Counted from the stretch's first letter, positions 10,663 to 18,298 are shown. The stretch is DNA of 44,113 nucleotides from Dehalococcoidia bacterium (GCA_009692805.1 SHYM01000003.1:1-44113), one strand, 5' to 3'. Notes: generated by a model from the sequence alone, not told the origin. Made by a program: numbers and translations.

Positions 10663-11430
10663 CTATTCCACCTCTCGGTCGATGCGCTGGATGGCGCTGG
10701 CCCGCCCGGTGGCGCTGTCCACCTCGACCAGCACGGAGGAGAATCGCACCGGCCCCGCGGCGACCTCCAGGCGGTTGGGGAGCAGGGTGAGGAATCGCTC
10801 TAACACCGACTCCTTGGTGTCGCCGATGACGGAGTCCCGAGGCCCCACCATGCCCACGTCGGTGACGAAGGCGGTGCCTCCAGGCAGGACACGGGCATCG
10901 GCCGTGGGGACGTGGGTATGGGTGCCCAGGACGGCGCTCACCCGGCCTGCCAGGTACCAGCCCATGGCCTGCTTCTCGGAGGTGGCCTCGGCGTGAAAGT
11001 CCACCACGATCACCGGGGGGCGGTCGCTGAGGCCATTCAAGAACTGGTCCATGGTCAGGAAGGGGTGCTCCAGGGGCTGCATGAAGACCCTACCCATGAG
11101 ATTGACGACCATGACGCCACCCAACCGCAGGGCGCCCCGGCCGGGAGTCCCCGGGGGAAAGTTCAGGGGCCGTAGCAGGGGCACCTCCTGGTCCAAATAT
11201 GGCACGATCTCTTTCTGGTCCCAGATATGGTTACCGCTGGTCAGGACATCCACCCCGGACTCCAACAGCTCCTGGGCGGTGGCGGGCGTGATGCCATAGC
11301 CGCCGGCGGAATTCTCGCCGTTGGCGATGACGAGGTCTAGGCCGAGCTCCTTTCGCAAGGCAGGCACCAGGGCCCGCACGGCGCGCCGCCCCGGCCTCCC
11401 CACCACGTCACCTACCATCAAGATGCGCAT
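10663..11430 (-). CDS. YmdB/TIGR00282-family metallophosphoesterase
   Basis: MRILMVGDVVGRPGRRAV, IANGENSAGGYGITP, TSGNHIWDQKE, VDFHAEATSEK, GTHTHVPTAD. Confidence 0.93.
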   Translation of the reverse strand: MRILMVGDVVGRPGRRAVRALVPALRKELGLDLVIANGENSAGGYGITPATAQELLESGVDVLTSGNHIWDQKEIVPYLDQEVPLLRPLNFPPGTPGRGALRLGGVMVVNLMGRVFMQPLEHPFLTMDQFLNGLSDRPPVIVVDFHAEATSEKQAMGWYLAGRVSAVLGTHTHVPTADARVLPGGTAFVTDVGMVGPRDSVIGDTKESVLERFLTLLPNRLEVAAGPVRFSSVLVEVDSATGRASAIQRIDREVE

Positions 11431-11448
11431 CTACTCACTTAGGGACAG

Positions 11449-11490
11449 AGAGGGGCGAGGTAGCCCTAGTGCAGGGTTCCTCGCCCCTCT
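11449..11490. repeat. 12-bp inverted repeat (stem-loop) between ymdB-like gene and element copy C
   Basis: AGAGGGGCGAGG (11449-11460) and CCTCGCCCCTCT (11479-11490) with inner CCCT/AGGG pairing. Confidence 0.75.
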
Positions 11491-11509
11491 CCCTTCTGTA
11501 TGCTGGGTG

Positions 11510-11720
11510 GCTTTGCACAAAAAGCCGCATTTTCTCGTTCAGGCTCTCTCTATGAGTATGCCCGCAACCATCTCCCTGGCCCCCTTCCTAGCCAGGAAGG
11601 GGGTAGTTTGAATGGGATGGAAGGGGGACACCCCCTTCCATCCCCGGCAGAGTCCCGACACGTCGGGATCTGCACTCTCTCCCGCCGCAGGCGGGCCGGC
11701 AGGATGCCCTTGTGCAAAGC
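11510..11720 (-). repeat. Dispersed intergenic structured element, copy C (MITE-like, best-preserved ends)
   Basis: Perfect 11-bp terminal inverted repeats GCTTTGCACAA (11510-11520) / TTGTGCAAAGC (11710-11720); direct repeat TATGCTGGG at 11499-11507 and 11721-11729; internal 14-bp stem GGGATGGAAGGGGG-ACA-CCCCCTTCCATCCC (11614-11644). Confidence 0.88.
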
Positions 11721-11735
11721 TATGCTGGGGCTGTC

Positions 11736-13283
11736 TTACTTGGCGAAGTCCACGGCCCGGGTTTCACGGATTACCGTCACCTTGATCTGTCCCGGGTACT
11801 GCAAGCTCTCCTCGATCTTTTTGCCGATGTCCCGCGCTAGCCTAACGATGCCTAGGTCATCGATGCGCTCTGGCTTCACCATAATCCGCACCTCACGACC
11901 GGCCTGGATGGCGTAGGACTTCTCCACGCCTTCAAAGCTGTTGGCGACCCCTTCCACGGCCTCGAGCCGCTTGAGGTAGCTCTCCAGCGACTCCCGGCGG
12001 GCGCCGGGCCGGGCGCCCGTTATGGCGTCGGCCGCGGCCACGATCCAGGTTTCAGCGCTCTCCACCCGTTCCAGACCTTCCAGGTGCCCGTCTTCATGGT
12101 GGCCGATGACCGCCTGGGCCACGGCCTTGGGCAGGCCAAAGCGTAGCATCAGGTCGGCCCCAATGACGTGGTGGGCCCCCTCCACTTCGTGGGTCAAGGC
12201 CTTGCCGACATCGTGGAGCAGCGCCCCCAGCTTGCAGACCTTGACGTCGGCGCCGATCTCGGCGGCCATCAAGGCGGCCAACTGCGCCGCCTGGACGCTG
12301 TGCTGCAGAATGTTTTGCCCGTAGCTGGTGCGGTACTTGAGCCGCCCTATGAGCTTCACCAGCTCCGCCGGAAGCCCTTGCACACCCAGCTCGTAGACGG
12401 CCTGTTCCCCTGCCTGTTTGATGGTGTTTTCCACTTCCTTCTCGGCCCGCTTCACCTCTTCCTCGATGCGGGCGGGCTGGATGCGCCCGTCCTGGATCAG
12501 CCTGGTGAGGGCGATCCGGGCCACCTCCCTACGGACCGGGTCGAAGCAGGAGATCGAGATCGCCCCGGGGGTATCGTCGATAACGAGGTCCACACCGGTG
12601 GCGGCCTCCAGGGCGCGGATGTTGCGCCCCTCGCGGCCGATGAGGCGGCCCTTCATCTCGTCGTTGGGCAGGGGCACGGCGGAGGTCGTTGTCTCCGATG
12701 AGACGTCGCCGCCCAGGCGCTCGATGGCGGAGGTGATGATTTCGCGGGCCCGCTCGTCAGCCTCCTCCCGGGTCTGGGTTTCGATCCTACGTACTAGGCG
12801 ATTGGCTTCGTTACGGACCTCGGTCTCGATCAAGGCCAGCATCTGGACCTTGGCCTGCTCCACGGTGAGCCCCGAGACGGCTTCTAGCTTGCTCCGCTGC
12901 TGCGCTTTCACGGCCTCGACCTCGGCCAGACGGTCGTCTATGGCCTTCTCCCGGTTGACCAAGCCTTGCTCGCGTCGCTCGGTCTGCTCAATCTTCCGGT
13001 CTAGGTTCTCCTCTTTTTGAACGGCTCTCCGCTCCTGGCGTTGCAGTTCGGCCCGGCGGTCCCGTAGCTCCGCCGCCACCTCACGTTCCCTGGCGCTGAT
13101 CTCAGCCTCGGCTGTCTCCTTGAGCTTGATGGCCTCGTTCCTGGCATCAAGGACGATCTTCCCGGCGTCTTTCTGGGCGGCTTGGAGCTTGCGGGACTGG
13201 AACATCTCCCTTAGGAGGTACCCCAAGCCTCCTCCCACGGCCAGGGCCGCCAGGGCCACGGCGACCACGATTCCTGGATTCAT
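11736..13283 (-). CDS. rny: Ribonuclease Y
   Basis: 515 aa; N-terminal TM segment, coiled coil, KH (GRLIGREGRNIRALEAATGVDLVIDDTPGAISISCFDPVRREVA), HD domain (LLHDVGKALTHEVEGAHHVIGA). Confidence 0.97.
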   Translation of the reverse strand: MNPGIVVAVALAALAVGGGLGYLLREMFQSRKLQAAQKDAGKIVLDARNEAIKLKETAEAEISAREREVAAELRDRRAELQRQERRAVQKEENLDRKIEQTERREQGLVNREKAIDDRLAEVEAVKAQQRSKLEAVSGLTVEQAKVQMLALIETEVRNEANRLVRRIETQTREEADERAREIITSAIERLGGDVSSETTTSAVPLPNDEMKGRLIGREGRNIRALEAATGVDLVIDDTPGAISISCFDPVRREVARIALTRLIQDGRIQPARIEEEVKRAEKEVENTIKQAGEQAVYELGVQGLPAELVKLIGRLKYRTSYGQNILQHSVQAAQLAALMAAEIGADVKVCKLGALLHDVGKALTHEVEGAHHVIGADLMLRFGLPKAVAQAVIGHHEDGHLEGLERVESAETWIVAAADAITGARPGARRESLESYLKRLEAVEGVANSFEGVEKSYAIQAGREVRIMVKPERIDDLGIVRLARDIGKKIEESLQYPGQIKVTVIRETRAVDFAK

Positions 13284-13307
13284 TTCTTTCCTCTCTTTTG
13301 CGAAGCG

Positions 13308-13335
13308 GGGAGATGGATGGCCCGCTCCATCTCCC
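13308..13335 (-). promoter_or_regulatory. Perfect 10-bp stem-loop in the predicted 5' UTR of rny
   Basis: GGGAGATGGA (13308-13317), TGGCCCGC loop, TCCATCTCCC (13326-13335), between the predicted promoter and the rny ATG. Confidence 0.6.
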
Positions 13336-13358
13336 GATGGCGTTCTTATAACTTATTC

Positions 13359-13387
13359 ATGTTAGTGTTTTAGCCAGATAGTGTCAA
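13359..13387 (-). promoter_or_regulatory. sigma70-type promoter for rny (TTGACA-17-TAACAT)
   Basis: Minus strand TTGACA (13387-13382), 17-nt spacer, TAACAT (13364-13359). Confidence 0.75.
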
Positions 13388-13390
13388 CGT

Positions 13391-13413
13391 GTGTAGGAAA
13401 TTGTTTCCTACAC
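13391..13413. promoter_or_regulatory. Palindrome abutting the rny -35 (candidate operator)
   Basis: GTGTAGGAAA-TTG-TTTCCTACAC, perfect 10-bp arms, 3 nt upstream of TTGACA. Confidence 0.55.
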
Positions 13414-13440
13414 GACAGGCGTGTTGGGGGTCGTTAGGCG

Positions 13441-13459
13441 GGAGGGCGGACGGCCCTCC
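13441..13459 (-). terminator. Possible recA 3' stem-loop
   Basis: GGAGGGC-N5-GCCCTCC downstream of the recA stop; no U-tract. Confidence 0.35.
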
Positions 13460-13495
13460 GGAGGGGCATGCTCACCTGGGGAGAGGGCGGCCAGG

Positions 13496-14539
13496 CTAGG
13501 GCTCCTGCTCGCCTTCTCCTTCTGGGGATGCCCCCTCCAGGCTGGCGGCGGCGGTGGCGGCCGCGGCGCGGACCCTGGCCTCGATCTCCTTGGCCAGAGG
13601 GGAATTATCCCTGAGGAAGGCCTTCACGTTCTCGCGACCTTGGCCCAGGCGCACCTCTCCAAAGGAGAAAAAGGCGCCGCTCTTCTTAATCGCCCCCGTC
13701 AGCACCCCAAGATCGACCAGGTCGCCTTCCTTGCTGATCCCACGATTGAACATGATGTCGAACTCGGCTAGGCGGAAGGGCGGCGCCACCTTGTTCTTGA
13801 CCACCCGCGCCTTGACCCGGCTGCCGATGACCTCCGTGCCCTGCTTGATTTGCTCCAGCCGGCGCATGTCGATGCGGACGGAGGCGTAAAACTTCAGGGC
13901 TCGCCCCCCGGGGGTAACCTCGGGGTTGCCGAATATGATGCCCACCTTCTCGCGCAGCTGATTGATGAAGACGACGGACGTTCGGGAACGGGCGATGGCG
14001 GAGGTGAGCTTGCGCAGGGCCTGGGACATCAGCCGGGCCTGGAGCCCCACGTGCGTGTCGCCCATCTCTCCCTCGATCTCCGCTCGGGGCACCAGGGCCG
14101 CCACGCTATCGATGACTACCACGTCCAGGGCAGCCGAGCGCACGAGGGCCTCGGTGATCTCCAGGGCTTGCTCGGCATTGTCCGGCTGCGAGATGTAGAG
14201 CTCGTTCACGTCCACGCCAATGCGGCGGGCGTAGGAGGGGTCCAGGGCGTGCTCGGCGTCGATGTAGGCCGCAATACCGCCGTTCTGCTGCGCGCTGGCC
14301 ATGATGTGCAGGGCCAGGGTGGACTTGCCCGAGGACTCGGCACCGAAGATCTCGGTGACCCTCCCCCGCGGGATGCCTCCCACTCCCAGCGCGAGGTCCA
14401 GGGAGAGCGAGCCCGTGGGTATGCTCTCCACCGTCAGCTTCGTCTGGGCCTCCCCGAGCTTCATGACGGTGCCGCGGCCAAACTGCCGCTCGATCTGGCT
14501 CAACGCCATCTCCAGGGCCTTCACCCTCTCGTTCTCCAT
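13496..14539 (-). CDS. recA: Recombinase RecA
   Basis: 347 aa; [78 protein letters not shown]. Confidence 0.98.
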   Translation of the reverse strand: MENERVKALEMALSQIERQFGRGTVMKLGEAQTKLTVESIPTGSLSLDLALGVGGIPRGRVTEIFGAESSGKSTLALHIMASAQQNGGIAAYIDAEHALDPSYARRIGVDVNELYISQPDNAEQALEITEALVRSAALDVVVIDSVAALVPRAEIEGEMGDTHVGLQARLMSQALRKLTSAIARSRTSVVFINQLREKVGIIFGNPEVTPGGRALKFYASVRIDMRRLEQIKQGTEVIGSRVKARVVKNKVAPPFRLAEFDIMFNRGISKEGDLVDLGVLTGAIKKSGAFFSFGEVRLGQGRENVKAFLRDNSPLAKEIEARVRAAAATAAASLEGASPEGEGEQEP

Positions 14540-14596
14540 GGCGCCTCCTGGTATCTCGTCTTATAGTCCATCCCATCTTGCGGCGAGGGGCACATT

Positions 14597-14848
14597 TTAT
14601 CGCCGGCTGCGGTCGCCTAAGAGCCCTAAGCGCCTGGCCAGGTAGGTCAGCAGGATAACGAAGCCCGCCAACAGCCCTACGAACGGCAGGAGGCTGGCGG
14701 AATGAAGCACCCCGGCCGTAAGAAAAAAGCTGGCGAAATAGGCGACGAGCCCGATGCCGGTGTACACCAGGTATTGCCTCCCCCGCCGCGGCCTCGCCTG
14801 ACCCTCCGGGGCCCTGGGCGCACGCCCTCCGCTATCCTCTTTGGCCAT
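14597..14848 (-). CDS. Small membrane protein (83 aa), unknown function
   Basis: Two hydrophobic segments (YLVYTGIGLVAYFASFFLTAGVL; SLLPFVGLLAGFVILLTYLARRLGL); preceded by a good promoter. Confidence 0.65.
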   Translation of the reverse strand: MAKEDSGGRAPRAPEGQARPRRGRQYLVYTGIGLVAYFASFFLTAGVLHSASLLPFVGLLAGFVILLTYLARRLGLLGDRSRR

Positions 14849-14919
14849 GGGCCCATCCTATCACGGCGCCCTCCTATTGCACGGCCAGGGTTTGCCTCAA
14901 CGTGCCGACGCCTGGAGTT

Positions 14920-14947
14920 ACTATAGAACAGCCGTCCTATTTGTCAA
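14920..14947 (-). promoter_or_regulatory. sigma70-type promoter (TTGACA-16-TATAGT) upstream of the small membrane protein and recA
   Basis: Minus strand TTGACA (14947-14942), 16-nt spacer, TATAGT (14925-14920). Confidence 0.7.
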
Positions 14948-14979
14948 GCCGCCACTTGTCGGGCTCGGGACGAGGGGTG

Positions 14980-15202
14980 GCCTTGCACGAAAAGTCGGTC
15001 AATGTAGCGGGAGTGCAGAGTCCCGACGTGTCTGGACTCTGCCGGGGGCCAAAGGGGGTGTCCCCCTTTCTCTGCTTTTATGTTACCCCCTTCCTGGCCA
15101 GAGCCTGCCCTGAGCCTGCCGAAGGGAAGGGGGCCGGGGGATGGTCGATGGCATCTTCAGGGAAGAGCCAGATCGAAGAAAACGAGACTTTTTATGCAAG
15201 GC
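14980..15202 (+). repeat. Dispersed intergenic structured element, copy D (MITE-like, with nested insertion)
   Basis: Near-identical blocks to copy A; termini GCCTTGCACGAAAA (14980-14993) / TTTTTATGCAAGGC (15189-15202); central palindrome interrupted by about 24 nt AGCCTGCCCTGAGCCTGCCGAAGG. Confidence 0.86.
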
Positions 15203-15277
15203 TGCGACGGGGCTAGATGGTGGACGTGGGCTCTCCACGAAGGGTCTCGGCGCCCCTGCGGCGGAAGCTCACGCTGC

Positions 15278-16123
15278 TCAGAGCGCCGCGAGTCTCCCCT
15301 TGACCGGCCGGCGAGGCTGGCATCCGGGACAGAAGTGGGCGCTGCGCTGGCCCACCACCGTGCGCTGGATGGCGGTGCGACAGCGCGGGCAGGGCTCGCC
15401 GTCCCGCTGGTAGACGCGCAGCGCCAGCTGGTTGGAGCCCGTGTTGCCATAGCCGTCGCGGTAGGTATCGAAGCTGGTGCCGCGGTTGCGTATGCCCTGT
15501 TCGAGCACCGTCACGATAGAGTCCCGCAGCCGGGCAACCTCGGCCCGCCGGAGGCCGTCGGCCCGCCGCAGGGGGTGGACACCGGCCAGGAAAAGGGCCT
15601 CGTCGGCGTAGATGTTCCCCACCCCGGCCACCACCTTCTGATCGCACAGGCAGGCCTTGATGGGCGCCCGGCGGCCCTTGAGGGCCTGGGCGAGCCGCTC
15701 CGCCGTGAAGGCAGCGTCCAGAGGCTCGGGGCCCAGGGCCGGGAGGGCCTGGGCGAGGTCGTCCACCAGCCAGAGGCGCCCGAACTTGCGGATGTCGGTG
15801 AAGCGCAGCTCGTGGCCGCCGTCCAGGGCGAAGACGGTCCGGGTGAAGCGGTCGGGCGGCTCGCTGGCGCGGCGCCAGAGGAGCGCCCCCGTCATCTTCA
15901 GGTGCAGCACCAGGAAGCGTCCGCTGGCGAGGGGCAGGGCGATGTACTTGCCCCGGCGTTCCATCCCGACGATCCGCTGACCGCGCAGGCCCAGGACAAA
16001 GCCCTCCACGTCGGGCGCCCCCACGGCCTTGGGCCAGGCTAGCCGGACGTCGGTGATGGTGCGGCCCTTCAGATGCGGGAGCAGGTCGTCGACGATGGTC
16101 TGGACTTCTGGCAGCTCGGGCAT
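15278..16123 (-). CDS. mutM: Formamidopyrimidine-DNA glycosylase
   Basis: 281 aa; starts MPELPEVQTIVDDL; VGNIYADEALFLAGVHP; C-terminal zinc finger CPRCRTAIQRTVVGQRSAHFCPGCQ. Confidence 0.96.
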   Translation of the reverse strand: MPELPEVQTIVDDLLPHLKGRTITDVRLAWPKAVGAPDVEGFVLGLRGQRIVGMERRGKYIALPLASGRFLVLHLKMTGALLWRRASEPPDRFTRTVFALDGGHELRFTDIRKFGRLWLVDDLAQALPALGPEPLDAAFTAERLAQALKGRRAPIKACLCDQKVVAGVGNIYADEALFLAGVHPLRRADGLRRAEVARLRDSIVTVLEQGIRNRGTSFDTYRDGYGNTGSNQLALRVYQRDGEPCPRCRTAIQRTVVGQRSAHFCPGCQPRRPVKGRLAAL

Positions 16124-16129
16124 GGCCCC

Positions 16130-16135
16130 ATTATA
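16130..16135 (-). promoter_or_regulatory. Candidate -10 TATAAT 6 nt before mutM ATG (possible leaderless mRNA)
   Basis: Minus strand TATAAT-GGGGCC-ATG. Confidence 0.5.
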
Positions 16136-16215
16136 GGCCAGCTATACCGAGCACCTCCTGGCGCAGCCGAGGACTTCAAGCTGGGTTTGGGGTGCCCTTG
16201 GAGAGAGTAGCGAGG

Positions 16216-17142
16216 CTATGATACAAATCTCTGAGCCTTGAAGTAGCCTAGTATCTCAAATTGCAACACCGACAGCGCAAGCGCCTCGGATTCGCGCAAC
16301 AGACTATGCGTTATTCGGTCACGTAGGGCGGCCTTAAATACATTGTGGCGTGCCCTATACAGGCGGTCGAAGCACTGGCACACCGGCTCTACTCTGTCCA
16401 GAAGATTCAAATGATGGGTGAAGTACGCGCGTGCTTTCGCCCTTGGAGAGTCATTCTTGCCACCGTCATCTTCCCTGGGTGGAATCAGCGAGGGGTTTAG
16501 GCCGGCCCACTCCTCAATCACAGCCAAAATTGCCAAAAACAGCTTGGTGAACCGCGCAGTGGCATCCGTCTCCCAGTAGGCAGACTGAAACCATTGCAAA
16601 CTCCTCTTGAGCCCATAGGATGTCTTACTAAGGTCTACAGACTTGATATCACGCTCAAATTTCTTTAGGTTGAACCCCTCTACTCCCACCCTGGAGCGTG
16701 CGACCAGTTCCAAATGCTTACCCTCAGAACCGGGCGCCATGAAGCTTTCGAAAACGCGCTCTAGGAGCGGAATCCCCTTGAGACACAGACATAGAGTCGA
16801 TTCTATCTCGCGCAATCTCTCTTTGCCAACTAGAGCCGCTTTCTGCATGCCACTTTCGCCCGTTTGGACAATAACCCTTATACACGGCCCCTCAGCAGAA
16901 CGTTCCACGCTTTTGCCGAACTCGTCTGGGCCCATGAAAGTGGCCCCATCAGGAGACAGTGTAACGCTAAAAGTCTTCGGCACTCTAACTGGCAAAGACA
17001 CCACATCTGGCAAGGTCAAGGCGCCCAAAGGAACTCGATAGATAGCTACATAGAGAAGTTGGCCTTCTGCCAGAAACTTAGAGGCGACATCCGGAGGGAC
17101 GGCTACAAACGGATTTTGCCGGTGGAATGCCAGGCCGTCCAA
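16216..17142 (-). CDS. Hypothetical protein, possible Apea/HEPN-like C-terminal domain
   Basis: 308 aa ORF in a visibly less GC-rich patch; C-terminus FDRLYRARHNVFKAALRDRITHSLLRESEALALSVLQFEILGYF resembles the HEPN motif region with a degenerate RX4-6H. Confidence 0.65.
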   Translation of the reverse strand: MDGLAFHRQNPFVAVPPDVASKFLAEGQLLYVAIYRVPLGALTLPDVVSLPVRVPKTFSVTLSPDGATFMGPDEFGKSVERSAEGPCIRVIVQTGESGMQKAALVGKERLREIESTLCLCLKGIPLLERVFESFMAPGSEGKHLELVARSRVGVEGFNLKKFERDIKSVDLSKTSYGLKRSLQWFQSAYWETDATARFTKLFLAILAVIEEWAGLNPSLIPPREDDGGKNDSPRAKARAYFTHHLNLLDRVEPVCQCFDRLYRARHNVFKAALRDRITHSLLRESEALALSVLQFEILGYFKAQRFVS

Positions 17143-17283
17143 TTAGGTATCCATACTGCTCAGCCCCTCTTCAAGAGACCTTTAGCCGCACCTTGACCCG
17201 CTCCGTCAGGGCTGGCAGCGCCTCGCCCGTGGGCGCCTTGACGGCAGGCCTAGGACGCCGGTCCTCCATGGCGCCGCTCCGCC

Positions 17284-17835
17284 TCACAACAGGCGCGATA
17301 CGGCTATCACGGCCACGCCAGCCGTGACCATGAGCGCCCCCAGCACCAGCCGCAGGGTAACCCTCTCCAGGTCGCGCAGGAACAGGTAGCTGAACAGGAT
17401 GGCGAACAGGGGGTGGATCCCCACCAGGGGCGATACCACCACCACGGGGGCGATGCTCAAGGTGTAGTAGAACAGTCCCACCCCCAGGGCGGAGAAGCAG
17501 CCCGATAGCAGCAGGAAGAGGATACCCTTGCGCTTGCTGACCTGAAGCAGGGACGGACTCTCCCGCGCCATCATCAAGAACAGGACACCCGTGCCCACGG
17601 CCAGGGAGAAGAGCAGAGCGACCATGGAGGGGCCCTTGGCCGGCACCGTGTGCTTGACAACGATCTGGGCGCCGGCGTAGGAAAGGGCGGCGGCCAGGGC
17701 GAAGCCGTAGCCCAGGACGAGCTGGCGCGAGAGGCGCGGTGCCCTGTCGGGCGCCGGCTGCGAGGCCCCGGTGGACGCGGTGGCCACGCTGGGAGCCGCG
17801 GGCTCCGCGCGGCGCAGGGACCAGAGGCGTTTCAT
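17284..17835 (-). CDS. EamA/DMT-type half transporter, second of a pair
   Basis: Multi-TM sequence ALSYAGAQIVVKHTV...LSIAPVVVVSPLVGIHPLFAILFSYLFLRDLERVTLRLVLGALMVTAGVAVI; ATG overlaps the preceding stop (ATGA); the longer called ORF enters another frame. Confidence 0.82.
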   Translation of the reverse strand: MKRLWSLRRAEPAAPSVATASTGASQPAPDRAPRLSRQLVLGYGFALAAALSYAGAQIVVKHTVPAKGPSMVALLFSLAVGTGVLFLMMARESPSLLQVSKRKGILFLLLSGCFSALGVGLFYYTLSIAPVVVVSPLVGIHPLFAILFSYLFLRDLERVTLRLVLGALMVTAGVAVIAVSRLL

Positions 17836-18266
17836 TTCGATGTCACCACCAGCAGGATGCCGCCCAGGATCAGGGCCGCGCCCACGACGATGGGCGCCGT
17901 GAGGCTCTCGCCCAGGAAGAGGACGGCCATGACAATGGCGAAGAACGGCCCCACTGCCAGCACCGGCGAGGAGCGGGCCACGCCGATCTGCTGCACCGAG
18001 CTGAAGTTCAAAAAGCGTCCCAGGGGAAAGTTCAGCACGCCGATGAGGGCGAACCAGGCCACGGCGTTCAGCGATACCGCCAGGAGGGCATCGCGGAAGG
18101 CCAGGGCGGTGATCAGCGCGATGATCGCCAGCGTGGCCGCCATGGAGACGAATGTCCCCACCACCGGGCTGAAGTGCTGCAGCCCCAGCCGGGTGAAGAT
18201 CGCGGCGACGCCCCACGATGCAGCGGCCAGGATGCTCAACAGGAAACCCAAGCCAGCCTCCCTCAC
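17832..18266 (-). CDS. EamA/DMT-type half transporter, first of a pair
   Basis: GFLLSILAAASWGVAAIFTRLGLQHFSPVVG...RSSPVLAVGPFFAIVMAVLFLGESLTAPIVVGAALILGGILLVVTSK; likely GTG start at 18266 (TTG alternative downstream). Confidence 0.8.
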   Translation of the reverse strand: MREAGLGFLLSILAAASWGVAAIFTRLGLQHFSPVVGTFVSMAATLAIIALITALAFRDALLAVSLNAVAWFALIGVLNFPLGRFLNFSSVQQIGVARSSPVLAVGPFFAIVMAVLFLGESLTAPIVVGAALILGGILLVVTSK

Positions 18267-18296
18267 CCTAGCCCTCTCCCAGAGGGAGAGGGAACT
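18264..18296 (-). repeat. Short palindromic intergenic repeat between polA and EamA gene
   Basis: Minus strand CCCTCTCCC-TCT-GGGAGAGGG-CTAGGGTGAGGG; perfect 9-bp stem at 18272-18292. Confidence 0.75.
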
Positions 18297-18298
18297 CG

